From: JAWKHR01 sp041394725
GTDB taxonomy: Bacteria > Acidobacteriota > Vicinamibacteria > Vicinamibacterales > SCN-69-37
Assembly (NCBI GenBank): GCA_041394725.1
Contig: JAWKHR010000087.1
Coordinates: 1-14,248 of the forward strand
Length of the DNA stretch: 14,248 bases
Direction: 5' to 3'
Shown here: positions 1 to 7,349 of the stretch, in pieces
Layout: every line of letters begins with the position of its first letter
Position numbering within the stretch: the first letter of the stretch is position 1
Position numbers and translations under genes: made by a program
The notes under the pieces: generated by a model
What the model was told of the DNA's origin: nothing
Databases searched by the model: none
What the model saw: the letters and a program-made list of their open reading frames with translations, nothing else

Positions 1-1110
1 CCAGCAGAGGGACGGCACGTCGAGGTTCGCGATCTTGCCGTAGTAGAGGAACAGCGGCGTCAGGACGAGCGGCAGCGTCGCCAGCACCGCGCGGCGGGAC
101 CCGATGAGCTCCGCGGCGCAGAGGAAGATCGCCGTGACCGCGCCGAGGCCGGTCACCACCGACACGGCGCGCATCGAGGCGAGCTGCGCGAAGAACGACG
201 CGGACGCGTCGGCCGAGAGCAGCCCGACGCGGTCGGCCAGCTCGAACGCGCCGACCGGCAGCGCCAGCACGAGGTAGTGCAGGATGGGGTACTTGTCGTA
301 CCACCCGCCGGCGCCGTGGTGCGCGATCAGGTCGCGCACGTAGCCGGGGCTCAGCTCGTCGGCCGCCCACGCGTCGCCGATGCCCCAGTCGAGGCCCCAG
401 ACCATCAGCGCCGTCGCGAGCACGAGCATCAGGACCAGGCCCGAGCGTTCACGCGCGTCGGGCGCCAGCCGGCGGACCTCGCGCCACATCCACGCGCCGA
501 TGACGCGCACCGGCAGGTACAGGAGCAGCACGGCCCAGATCACCGGCACGGCCACCGCCGCCCCGCGCACCCACCGGCGGCGATCGCCGAGCGCGGCGAC
601 CTCGGCGCTGGGCGCCAGCTGGTCGGCCTCGACGAGCCGCCGGCGACCGCCGGGTCGGGTGAGGAACACCTGCAGCGCGAAGTCCCCGGCGCCCTGGAAG
701 TACCGCACGCGGACGGGGTGCGCGCCGGCCGTCAGCTCGAGATCCGCGCCGGCGGTCTGCACCCCGTGCTCGCCGCCGTTGTCCACGACGAGCGCGTCGT
801 CGAGCCAGAGCCACGCGCCGTCGTCGGACGCGATCTCCAGCCGGACCGGCCCCGGCGTGTCCACCAGCAGGAACCCGGACCACTCCGCGCTGCCGCCGTC
901 CACGGCGAGCCGGGGCAGGGCCCGCTGCAGGTCCGCGGTCCGCGGCACGGCGCCCAGGCGTTCGACGACGGGCGTGCCGGTCCAGTCGCGGCTGTCCCAG
1001 TAACGGCCGACGAGACCGGGCGTCGTGTGGTGCGGCAGGAGCCACGCCGCCACGCCCGAGAGGACGGCGACGACCAGCAGGACGAGCAGTTCGGCGCGGC
1101 GCGGCAGCAT
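1..1110 (-). CDS. PA14-containing GT39/ArnT-like membrane glycosyltransferase (3' end outside window)
   Basis: The first 370 residues of a membrane protein are present; the gene leaves the window at base 1. Residues 8-27 form a membrane span. Residues 32-150 look like a PA14 domain: GLVGRYW at the start, then SDDGAWLWLDD, VVDNGG and VRVRYFQG, the usual PA14 pattern of a carbohydrate-binding beta-sandwich. Hydrophobic spans follow near 183-205, 222-240, 277-293, 315-335 and 341-356. AWAADE (248-252 region) and YYGKIANLDVP (356-366) match the acidic loop motifs of GT-C enzymes of the GT39/ArnT type, which transfer sugars from polyprenyl-phosphate carriers on the outer face of the membrane. Start ATG is at 1108-1110, with no strong ribosome binding site. 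It is divergent from the ADOP gene. Family placement is from motifs only; acceptor and donor are unknown. Confidence 0.8.
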   Translation of the reverse strand, partial: MLPRRAELLVLLVVAVLSGVAAWLLPHHTTPGLVGRYWDSRDWTGTPVVERLGAVPRTADLQRALPRLAVDGGSAEWSGFLLVDTPGPVRLEIASDDGAWLWLDDALVVDNGGEHGVQTAGADLELTAGAHPVRVRYFQGAGDFALQVFLTRPGGRRRLVEADQLAPSAEVAALGDRRRWVRGAAVAVPVIWAVLLLYLPVRVIGAWMWREVRRLAPDARERSGLVLMLVLATALMVWGLDWGIGDAWAADELSPGYVRDLIAHHGAGGWYDKYPILHYLVLALPVGAFELADRVGLLSADASASFFAQLASMRAVSVVTGLGAVTAIFLCAAELIGSRRAVLATLPLVLTPLFLYYGKIANLDVPSLCW

Positions 1111-1207
1111 GGAAGGTCGTCTCGGCGCGGGCACGTCTCGCGGGTAACTCTATCGTGGGGTGTTCACCTCCAGCCGTCCGGTGCGTAGAGTCCCCCAGGG
1201 GGTGCCC

Positions 1208-3661
1208 GTGGCCGCTCGTTCCGCCCGTTCGCTTTCGCACGCACTTCGCGCGCTGGCGCGCGCGCCGTTCTTCACCGCAACGGCCGTGCTCTCGCTCGGC
1301 ATCGGCATCGGCGCGAACACGACGATCTTCACGGCCGCCAACGCGCTGCTGATCGCGCCGCCCTCGGGCGTGGCCGCGGCCGACCGGCTCGTGGACATCG
1401 GCCGAACGACCCGCGGCGGCGGATTCGACACGGTCGGCTACCCGACGTTCGCGGACCTCCGCGACGCCACGGCCGGGGTCTTCACCGGCGTCTACGCGGT
1501 CCGGGTCGAGCCGCAGCCCATGAGCCTCGGCGCGGCAGGCGGGGCCCGGCGCATCTACGCCCAGATGGTCAGCGCGAGCTTCTTCGACGTGCTCGGGGTG
1601 CCGCCCGCGGCCGGCACGTTCTTCCGGACCGACGAGGAACGCGTCGGCGTCCCGCTGCGCAAGGTCGTGCTCAGCCACGCGTCCTGGCGCCGCGACTTCG
1701 GCGGCGACCCGGCCGTCGTCGGCCGGGAGATCGTCCTCAACGGCGACAGCTTCGTCGTCGCGGGGATCACGCCCGAGGGCTTCACCGGGACGACGATCCT
1801 CTCGCCCGACCTCTGGGTGCCGCTGACCGCCTACGCCCGGGCGACACCGAGCGAGGGACTCATCACGGGCCGGGCGAACTCGTGGCTCACGATGAGCGCG
1901 CGCCTCGCGCCCGGGGTGTCGGTCGATCAGGCCGACCAGGCGGTGCGGGCGTTCGCCGCGCGTCTCCTCGAAGCCTATCCCGACGTCTACCGCGATCGCG
2001 GCCTGACCGTGATGCCGACCAGCCGCGTGCCCGGCGAAGCCGGGGCGTTCGCGGTGCCCTTCGTGGGGATGCTCATGGGCCTCGTCGGCCTGGTGCTCCT
2101 CGTCGCGTGCGCGAACCTCGCGGGGCTGCTGCTCGCACGCACGACCGGACGCGCGCGGGAGATCGCGGTCCGCCTGGCGCTCGGGGCCACGCGGGGGTCG
2201 GTGGTGCGGCTCGTCCTCACCGAGACCCTGCTGCTCTTCGGGATCGGCGCTCTGGCGGCGATCGTCTTCGCGGCCTGGACGACGGGGGCGATGGCGGGCC
2301 TGCTGACCACGCTGCCGTTTCCGATCGCGCTCGACTTCGCGATGGACTGGCGCGTGATCGCGTTCACGGCGGGCCTCACGCTGGCGACGGGCCTCGTCAC
2401 GGGCCTGGTGCCGGCCCTGCAGGCGACGAGGACGTCGCTCACGCCGGACCTGAAACAGGATGCCGGCGCCCCTCGCCGTCGTCGCCTGCGCCACGCCTTC
2501 GTCACCGCGCAGGTCGCGGCGTGCGTCGTCCTCGTCACCCTCGCCGGCCTCTTCCTGCACGCGCTCGGCCGCGCCGGCACGGTGGACACGGGGATGGTGG
2601 TCGACGGGGTGGACGTCGCGGCGGTCAACCTGGAACTCGGCGGCCTGCCGAGCGAGCAGTGGGCGGAGGCGGCCGAGGACCTGCGCGCGCGCCTGCGGAC
2701 GCTGCCGGGCGTCACCGAGGTCGGCGCCGGACGCGTGGTGCCGCTGCAGGGATCGTCGATGGGGCTCGGCGACGTCCGCCGGCGCGGCGACACGACCGAC
2801 GAGGGCCGGATCGACGCCGACTGGAACGTGATCACGCCGGGCTACCTGCAGGCGATTGGCGTGCCCGTCGTCCGCGGGCGCGCGTTCGACGAGCGCGACC
2901 GCGCGGACGCGCCGATGTCGGCCATCGTCAGCGCGCACCTGGCCGAGCGCACGTGGCCCGGCCAGGATCCGATCGGCCAGATGGTCGAGTTCGGCGACTT
3001 CCGTCCCGGGCACGAGGACGTCCGGACGATGACGGTCGTCGGCGTCACGCGCGACGCGAAGTACCGGTCGATCGGCGAGGCGCCGACCGGCTTCATCTTC
3101 GTGCCGCTCGCGCAGTACCCGATGGAGGAGACGCACTTCTTCATCCGCCGGGGGGACACGCCGGTCGGCGAGCGGCTCGTCCGCGACGTGCTGCGCGCCT
3201 ACGACCCGAACCTGCCGCTGGTGGACTACTCGCCGTTCCGCCAGCAGGCGGACCTCGGCCTGCTGCCGCAGCGGATCGCGAGCACGACGGCCGGCGCGCT
3301 CGGCGCGGTCGCGCTGGTCCTGGCGGCGATCGGCATCTACGGGATCATGGCGTTCGCGGTCGCGAGCCGGACGCGGGAGATGGGCCTCCGTGCGGCGCTC
3401 GGCGCCGACCCGGCGCGCCTCCGCCGGCTGGTGCTGCTGCAGGGCCTGCGACTGACCGGCGCTGGCGTGGGGGTCGGGCTCCTGGCCGCGCTCGGCGTGG
3501 CGCAGCTCGTGCGCAGCCTGCTTTTCGGCGTGTCGCCGGCCGACCCCGTGTCGTTCGGCCTCACCGCGGTCGGCGTGCTCGCCCTGGGCGTGGCGGCCGG
3601 GATCCAGCCGGCCAGGCGCGCCGCGCGCGTGGACCCGGTGGTGGCCCTGCGGGCCGAGTAG
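1208..3661 (+). CDS. ADOP-family (duplicated FtsX/MacB-type) ABC transporter permease
   Basis: The protein has about 817 residues and the duplicated layout of the acidobacterial ADOP family: membrane span (about 20-42, with GIGIGANTTIF), MacB-type periplasmic domain (45-280), FtsX spans (about 283-305, 340-365, 380-405), then a second span (435-455), second periplasmic domain (455-690) and second FtsX set (about 693-720, 745-770, 780-800). The cytoplasmic motifs REIAVRLALGA and REMGLRAALGA repeat the same coupling sequence in each half. The family is related to MacB permeases but lacks the ATPase, which is not encoded nearby. I chose GTG 1208 because AGGGGG lies 5 nt upstream and the N-terminus then matches family length; GTG 1160 in the same frame would add 16 residues. 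The gene stands 12 nt before the lipoprotein gene. Substrate cannot be read from sequence. Confidence 0.9.
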   Translation: MAARSARSLSHALRALARAPFFTATAVLSLGIGIGANTTIFTAANALLIAPPSGVAAADRLVDIGRTTRGGGFDTVGYPTFADLRDATAGVFTGVYAVRVEPQPMSLGAAGGARRIYAQMVSASFFDVLGVPPAAGTFFRTDEERVGVPLRKVVLSHASWRRDFGGDPAVVGREIVLNGDSFVVAGITPEGFTGTTILSPDLWVPLTAYARATPSEGLITGRANSWLTMSARLAPGVSVDQADQAVRAFAARLLEAYPDVYRDRGLTVMPTSRVPGEAGAFAVPFVGMLMGLVGLVLLVACANLAGLLLARTTGRAREIAVRLALGATRGSVVRLVLTETLLLFGIGALAAIVFAAWTTGAMAGLLTTLPFPIALDFAMDWRVIAFTAGLTLATGLVTGLVPALQATRTSLTPDLKQDAGAPRRRRLRHAFVTAQVAACVVLVTLAGLFLHALGRAGTVDTGMVVDGVDVAAVNLELGGLPSEQWAEAAEDLRARLRTLPGVTEVGAGRVVPLQGSSMGLGDVRRRGDTTDEGRIDADWNVITPGYLQAIGVPVVRGRAFDERDRADAPMSAIVSAHLAERTWPGQDPIGQMVEFGDFRPGHEDVRTMTVVGVTRDAKYRSIGEAPTGFIFVPLAQYPMEETHFFIRRGDTPVGERLVRDVLRAYDPNLPLVDYSPFRQQADLGLLPQRIASTTAGALGAVALVLAAIGIYGIMAFAVASRTREMGLRAALGADPARLRRLVLLQGLRLTGAGVGVGLLAALGVAQLVRSLLFGVSPADPVSFGLTAVGVLALGVAAGIQPARRAARVDPVVALRAE

Positions 3662-3664
3662 AAT
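3659..3664 (+). promoter_or_regulatory. -10-like box TAGAAT overlapping the ADOP stop codon
   Basis: TAGAAT contains the TAG stop of the upstream permease and ends 9 nt before the ATG of the SGNH lipoprotein gene. At this spacing a transcript would start at or near the ATG. No convincing -35 box lies 17 nt upstream. The downstream gene may therefore have its own promoter besides read-through from the permease gene. This is pattern-based only. Confidence 0.35.
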
Positions 3665-3673
3665 GTCGCACCT

Positions 3674-4696
3674 ATGTCCGCCTCCCCGGATCGGGGGGCC
3701 CGCGTCTCTGCGGTGGTGGCGCTGGCGGTGCTGATCGCCACCGCCGGCTGCTCCGAGACGCCGGTCGCCCCGCGGCCCACGCCGGGCGCGCCCGCGCTCG
3801 CCTGCCCGGCCAACATCGTGATTCCCGGCGTCCAGACCGGCTCAGAGGAAGTCGTCTATCCGAAGCCCGTGCTGACGGGCGGGCAGGCGCCGATCGTCTC
3901 GTCCTGCGCGCCGACCCAGGGATCGTCGTTCCCCCTGGGCGCGACCGTCGTCACGTGCACGACGACCGACGCGCGGCAGCAGACCGCGAGCTGCGCGTTC
4001 TCGGTCACCGTCACGCGCTCCGTGCTCGCCGCGAAGCGGTTCCTCGCCTTCGGCGACTCCATCACGGCTGGCGAGAACGGCCTCGCGGCGGCGCTGACCA
4101 TCCAGACGGTCGAGAAGGAGACGTCGTACCCGACCGTCCTGAAGTCGCTGCTCGACGCGGAGTATCCGAACCAGGGCATCACGGTGGTCAACGCCGGCGT
4201 GGGCGGCGAGAAGATCACGTGCCTCCCGGATCCGCCGTGCGGCGTGGAGCGGCTGCCGGACGAGATCGCGCTGCACCAGCCGGACGCGCTGCTCCTGCTC
4301 GACGGCTACAACGACCTCAACAACGCCGGCGACGTGGTCACGCGCGTGGTCGACGGCCTGCGTGAGGCGATCCGCCTCGCACAGAAGGCCGGCGTGAAGT
4401 ACGTGTTCGTCAGCACGCTGACGCCGGGTCGCGACGCCACCGGCCCGCGCGACCGCGAGCGCGACGAGGACCTGATCATCGCGGCGAACGAGGACATCCG
4501 GAACATGGTGCCCGCCGAGGGCGCCTATCTCGTCGATGCCTTTGCCGCCTTCCTCGGCCGCGAGCAGGCGCTCGTGAACACCGACGGGCTGCATCTGACC
4601 GTCGAGGGCTACCAGGTGCTGGCGCAGACGTTCTTCGCGCGAATCCGCGAGGTGATTCCGGACCCGCAGCAGCTCCAGGGCGGGCCGGGCAAGTAG
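3674..4696 (+). CDS. SGNH/GDSL-family hydrolase lipoprotein with HYR domain
   Basis: This 340-residue protein begins with a lipoprotein signal peptide (hydrophobic 11-24, lipobox ATAGC, acylated Cys26). Residues 42-115 resemble a HYR (hyalin-repeat) immunoglobulin-like domain, with paired cysteines and the typical FPLGATVVTC and CAFSVTVT segments. From 120 on it is an SGNH hydrolase: block I FGDSI with nucleophile Ser129, block II GVGG near 176-179, block III GYND with Asn213, and block V DGLH with Asp304 and His307. All four consensus residues are present, so an active esterase, lipase or carbohydrate deacetylase is likely. It should be anchored in a membrane facing the periplasm or outside. 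It follows the ADOP gene by 12 nt on the same strand, with no clear Shine-Dalgarno sequence. The substrate is unknown. Confidence 0.9.
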   Translation: MSASPDRGARVSAVVALAVLIATAGCSETPVAPRPTPGAPALACPANIVIPGVQTGSEEVVYPKPVLTGGQAPIVSSCAPTQGSSFPLGATVVTCTTTDARQQTASCAFSVTVTRSVLAAKRFLAFGDSITAGENGLAAALTIQTVEKETSYPTVLKSLLDAEYPNQGITVVNAGVGGEKITCLPDPPCGVERLPDEIALHQPDALLLLDGYNDLNNAGDVVTRVVDGLREAIRLAQKAGVKYVFVSTLTPGRDATGPRDRERDEDLIIAANEDIRNMVPAEGAYLVDAFAAFLGREQALVNTDGLHLTVEGYQVLAQTFFARIREVIPDPQQLQGGPGK

Positions 4697-4779
4697 GCGG
4701 AACGCAGGCGGCCAGCCGTGGTCGCCGCGCGGGCGCCCCGCCCGCCGGCATGCGGGCGCGCGGGGCATCGCGGGCGCGG

Positions 4780-4796
4780 CGGGGCGTCCCGCCCCG
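4780..4796. terminator. GC-rich hairpin in convergent intergenic region
   Basis: CGGGGCG (4780-4786), loop TCC, CGCCCCG (4790-4796) form a perfect 7-bp stem. It lies between the convergent lipoprotein and zinc-domain genes, 84 nt past the lipoprotein stop. There is no T tract, so intrinsic termination is uncertain. Confidence 0.3.
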
Positions 4797-4826
4797 GCCG
4801 GTAGCGCCTGTGGTTGCCACGGGGCG

Positions 4827-4890
4827 TCACGCCGCGGGCGGATTGCGCCCGCGGTCGCCAGGCGCCTCACGCCGCGGGCGGATGGCGCCC
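4827..4890. repeat. 24-nt direct repeat copying the 3' end of the zinc-domain gene
   Basis: Bases 4827-4850 and 4867-4890 are the same 24-nt sequence with one mismatch (TCACGCCGCGGGCGGAT followed by T or G and GCGCCC), 40 nt apart. The second copy is the last seven codons and the stop of the minus-strand zinc-domain gene; the first lies just downstream of it. This looks like a local tandem duplication of the gene tail. Confidence 0.6.
4832..4854 (-). terminator. 9-bp perfect hairpin downstream of zinc-domain gene
   Basis: CCGCGGGCG (4832-4840), loop GATTG, CGCCCGCGG (4846-4854) form a perfect stem, starting 13 nt after the stop codon of the minus-strand gene. No T run follows on either strand, so it may stabilise an mRNA end or pause polymerase rather than act as a classical terminator. 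The 4697-4866 gap holds only GC-rich hairpins of this sort. Confidence 0.4.
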
Positions 4891-5412
4891 CTCGAGAATC
4901 GCGCGGCAGACGCCGAGGCACTGCTCGCAGATGTCGCCGGCGGGCGCGAGCGCGAGCGCGAGATCGAAGTCGGCGCGCTTGGAACAGAAGAGGCAGCGGC
5001 GCGGCGACCGCGTCCGCTCCACCTCGAACGCGGGCTCGGGATCGGTGCCGGCCACCGCGCGTTCCGCCGCCGCGATGCAGGCGTCGCACATGTAGACGGC
5101 CGGTCCCGCGACGAGCGCCTGCACCTCGGAAGGCGGCCGGCCGCACCAGGTGCAGATCGCGTCCTTCTGGATCCGCCGCGTCCGCCACATCCGCCGCCAC
5201 CAGCTGCCGCCCGCCTCGTTCACGATCTGCTGCGCGCGCTGGTGGCTCATCGAGAGCTCGCGCGCGATCTCACGCAGCGATCCGCCCGCCAGGTGCAGCC
5301 GCCGGATCGCGACGTGGTAGTCCGCACGCGCCAGCTTCGCCTGGCGCTCCGCCTCCTCGAGCGCCTTCGCGGCGCCCCGGACCCGTTCGAGCAGGTCGGG
5401 CTGGAGCGGCAT
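4867..5412 (-). CDS. HTH-like protein with tandem ClpX-type zinc-binding domains
   Basis: This 181-residue protein has three parts. Residues 8-35 are charged and helical (possible coiled coil). Residues 40-66 (GGSLREIARELSMSHQRAQQIV) look like a sigma-region-4 or resolvase type helix-turn-helix. Then two zinc modules follow: Cys87, Cys90, Cys109, Cys112 and Cys140, Cys143, Cys162, Cys165, each CxxC-18-CxxC, the spacing of the zf-C4_ClpX domain (CTWCGRPPSEVQALVAGP in the first). No AAA+ ATPase follows. In ClpX this domain binds adaptors and substrates, so a DNA-linked adaptor or dimerising regulator is possible; that is inference. The start is fixed by AGAAGGAGGT (5416-5425, minus strand), the strongest ribosome binding site in the window. 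It is divergent from the transporter and convergent with the lipoprotein gene. Confidence 0.85.
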   Translation of the reverse strand: MPLQPDLLERVRGAAKALEEAERQAKLARADYHVAIRRLHLAGGSLREIARELSMSHQRAQQIVNEAGGSWWRRMWRTRRIQKDAICTWCGRPPSEVQALVAGPAVYMCDACIAAAERAVAGTDPEPAFEVERTRSPRRCLFCSKRADFDLALALAPAGDICEQCLGVCRAILEGRHPPAA

Positions 5413-5415
5413 GGG

Positions 5416-5425
5416 ACCTCCTTCT
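5416..5425 (-). promoter_or_regulatory. Strong Shine-Dalgarno site of the zinc-domain gene
   Basis: Read on the minus strand the sequence is AGAAGGAGGT, followed by CCC and ATG. It is near-perfectly complementary to the anti-Shine-Dalgarno tail. Most other genes here lack such a site, so it stands out and fixes this start. Confidence 0.75.
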
Positions 5426-5437
5426 GGCTAGTGAAGC

Positions 5438-5453
5438 TAGACTTTGCAGTCTA
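5438..5453. promoter_or_regulatory. 16-bp palindrome, candidate operator in divergent promoter region
   Basis: TAGACT-TTGC-AGTCTA is a perfect 6-bp inverted repeat with a 4-nt spacer, in the 123-nt gap between the divergent zinc-domain and MFS genes. It is 26-41 nt before the minus-strand start and overlaps the -35 position of the -10-like box at 5471 on the plus strand. A dimeric regulator here could control both genes; the adjacent HTH-like protein is one candidate. No binding data exist in the sequence. Confidence 0.45.
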
Positions 5454-5470
5454 CCAGAGAATCAGCCCGG

Positions 5471-5476
5471 TAGAAT
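5471..5476 (+). promoter_or_regulatory. -10-like box TAGAAT for the MFS gene
   Basis: TAGAAT predicts a transcript starting near 5483, giving a leader of about 53 nt to the chosen MFS start at 5536 or about 20 nt to the alternative ATG at 5503. The -35 position is occupied by the right half of the palindrome rather than by a consensus hexamer. Confidence 0.35.
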
Positions 5477-5535
5477 GCGGGCGTTCCCCGATCCACGCGC
5501 GGATGCTCCTCGGAGCGCAGGGGCCTGAACGAGAG

Positions 5536-6795
5536 ATGTCCAGACGCACGGCGCTCTTCGCGCTGCTCTACGCGAGCGAGGGCGCGCCCATCGGCTTCAT
5601 CTGGTGGGCGCTGCCGACGCTGCTGCGTGCCGGCGGTGTGCCGATCGACCGGATCACCGCGCTCACCGCCGTGCTCGTGCTGCCGTGGGTCCTGAAGTTC
5701 CTGTGGGCGCCGCTCGTGGACGTCCTTCGCGGCCGGCGATGGGGCTACCGCGCATGGATCATCGCGATGCAGACGACGATGGCCGCGACCCTGGTGCCGT
5801 TGATCTGGATCGATCCGGCCGGACACCTGGACGCGTGGCAGGCGCTGCTGCTCGTCCACGCCGTCGCCGCGGCGACGCAGGACGTGGCGATCGACGCGCT
5901 CGCGATTGGCGTCGTGCCGACGGCCGAGCGCGGCGTGGTCAACGGCGCGATGCAGGCGGGCATGCTGACGGGCCGCAGCCTGTTCGGCGGCGGCGCGGTG
6001 GCGGCCGCCGCGTGGCTGGGCCGGCCCTGGCTCATCGTCGCGCTCGTGACGTGGATCGTCGTCGCGATGGGCGCGCTGGCGCTGCTGCGGCACGTCGCGC
6101 CGGCGCCACCGCTCGCCGAGGAGGGCCGGCGCTGGCGGCGCGCGATGGGCGCCACGTTCCGCCGACGATCGACGTGGTTCGGCCTCGCGTTCGCGCTGAC
6201 GTCGGGCGCCGCGTTCGAGGCGACCGGCCAGCTCGCCGGTCCCTATCTCGTGGACCGCGGCGTGCCGCAGGCGACGATCGGCGCGTTCCTCGGCCTGTTC
6301 GTCGTCGGCGCGATGCTCGCCGGCGGCATCGCGGGCGGCATCGCGTCCGACCGGTGGGGCCGGCGTCGATCGGTGGCGCTGTCGCTCACCGGATTCGTCG
6401 CGATGATCCTGCTCGTCGCGTGGACGGACGACGCGGCGTCCGCGTCGGATGCCACGCGGATGGCACTCCTCACCGGGATGTACGTCTTCATCGGGGTGTT
6501 CACCGCGGCGTCCTACGCGTTGTTCATGGACCTGACCGATCCGGACATCGGCGCCACCCAGTTCACCACGTTCATGGCGGCGACGAATGGCTGTGAGTCG
6601 TGGGCGGGATGGTCGGGCGGGCGCATCGTCGCGACCCACGGATACCCGGCGGCGCTCGCGGCGATGAGCGCGGTGTCGCTGCTGAGCCTGCCGCTGCTCG
6701 CGCGGCTCGGGCGGACGAGCGCGGGAGATGGTCCGTCCAGGAGGTCATCGCGCGACGATCGCCGGGGCGACGGTGCGGATCAGGCGACGCCCTGA
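5536..6795 (+). CDS. MFS transporter, AmpG/PAT or RhtX/FptX-like
   Basis: This 419-residue protein of about 12 membrane spans opens with ALFALLYASEGAPIGFIWW, the N-terminal pattern of PAT/AmpG and siderophore-type RhtX/FptX carriers. The first cytoplasmic loop reads LRGRRWGYR (about 63-72), and the mid-protein loop carries the MFS motif ASDRWGRRRS (about residues 271-280), as expected between spans 8 and 9. It sits in the inner membrane. AmpG relatives import muropeptides and the RhtX group imports siderophores; this sequence does not decide between them. I chose ATG 5536 because the family begins there; ATG 5503 would add 11 residues of unlike composition. Neither start has a strong ribosome binding site. 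Its last 16 nt overlap the end of the convergent J-domain gene. Confidence 0.85.
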   Translation: MSRRTALFALLYASEGAPIGFIWWALPTLLRAGGVPIDRITALTAVLVLPWVLKFLWAPLVDVLRGRRWGYRAWIIAMQTTMAATLVPLIWIDPAGHLDAWQALLLVHAVAAATQDVAIDALAIGVVPTAERGVVNGAMQAGMLTGRSLFGGGAVAAAAWLGRPWLIVALVTWIVVAMGALALLRHVAPAPPLAEEGRRWRRAMGATFRRRSTWFGLAFALTSGAAFEATGQLAGPYLVDRGVPQATIGAFLGLFVVGAMLAGGIAGGIASDRWGRRRSVALSLTGFVAMILLVAWTDDAASASDATRMALLTGMYVFIGVFTAASYALFMDLTDPDIGATQFTTFMAATNGCESWAGWSGGRIVATHGYPAALAAMSAVSLLSLPLLARLGRTSAGDGPSRRSSRDDRRGDGADQATP

Positions 6796-7313
6796 AGGCG
6801 TCGGTACGCGTCGGCCAGCCGGGCGAAACGGCGCGACCGTTCGGGGCCGTCGGCCGGGGCGTGGCGGTCGGGATGATGCGCGCGGGCGAGCGCGCGGAAC
6901 GCGCTCCGGAGTTCGGCGCGCGTGAACTCGGGCGTGAGCGCCGCGCCGAGGTCGAGGAAGACGTCGAGGGCGGCGCGCTGATCTTTCGTCAGTCGCCGCG
7001 CGGGACGTTCCGGAGTCGCGGCGGCGCGCGAGTCGGCGGTGCGCGGGTCGGCGGTGCGCGGGTCGGCCGCGCGCGGCGCGACGGGCGGCGGCTCCGGGAC
7101 GCCCGGACGCCGGACCGTCACGGGCGGACGCGCCGGGCGGACGCGCGTGAAGATGAAGGTGGCGGTGGACCAGGCGCCGCGCGGCAGCGGGGTCGTCCCG
7201 CGGTCGGCGCGCCCGGCGTCGCGGGCGGTTCCGGCGGCGTCCATGTCGGCCCCGTCACCCGAGGTGCGAAGCGCCGCGTCGAGCACGTCCTCGAAGCAGG
7301 GCGTGGCGTACAT
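6780..7313 (-). CDS. Protein with C-terminal J (DnaJ) domain
   Basis: The protein has about 177 residues. Residues 125-177 form a J domain: helix II ELRSAFRALARA, the essential HPD tripeptide (147-149, within AHHPDRH), and helix III RRFARLADAYRRL. J domains stimulate the ATPase of DnaK/Hsp70, so this is a likely co-chaperone. No G/F region, zinc centre or substrate-binding domain follows. The N-terminal part is probably disordered and rich in Pro, Arg and Ala, with an ADPRT-type repeat. Only a cytoplasmic location is suggested, since I see no signal peptide or membrane span. I chose ATG 7313, preceded by GCAGGG; a TTG at 7325 would add 4 residues. Its 3' end overlaps the MFS gene by 16 nt tail to tail. 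Confidence 0.8.
   Translation of the reverse strand: MYATPCFEDVLDAALRTSGDGADMDAAGTARDAGRADRGTTPLPRGAWSTATFIFTRVRPARPPVTVRRPGVPEPPPVAPRAADPRTADPRTADSRAAATPERPARRLTKDQRAALDVFLDLGAALTPEFTRAELRSAFRALARAHHPDRHAPADGPERSRRFARLADAYRRLQGVA
7026..7070. repeat. Three tandem 15-nt repeats inside the J-domain gene
   Basis: GCGCGAGTCGGCGGT, GCGCGGGTCGGCGGT and GCGCGGGTCGGCCGC follow one another (7026-7040, 7041-7055, 7056-7070). The unit is five codons, so copy number can change without a frameshift. It encodes a repeated Ala-Asp-Pro/Ser-Arg-Thr type linker before the J domain. Confidence 0.7.
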
Positions 7314-7349
7314 CCGGCCCTGCAATCGGCGGGTCCGGCCCCTGCTTGA

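Noticed and set aside
449..3136. 895-residue open frame on the minus strand
   Set aside because: It runs opposite the real ADOP gene and across two genes, is composed mostly of Arg, Ala, Asp and Gly, and has no recognisable motif. It is a high-GC shadow frame.
1882..4365. 827-residue open frame on the plus strand
   Set aside because: It overlaps the ADOP and SGNH genes in another frame, is Arg/Gly/Ala-rich and spans a gene boundary; both overlapped genes have clear family motifs.
4697..4866. Small gene or RNA in the convergent gap
   Set aside because: Only GC-rich hairpins and a short duplication are seen; no start with ribosome binding site and no known RNA motif.
3842..5200. 452-residue open frame on the minus strand
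   Set aside because: It runs opposite the lipoprotein gene and through the zinc-domain gene in another frame, with no domain pattern.
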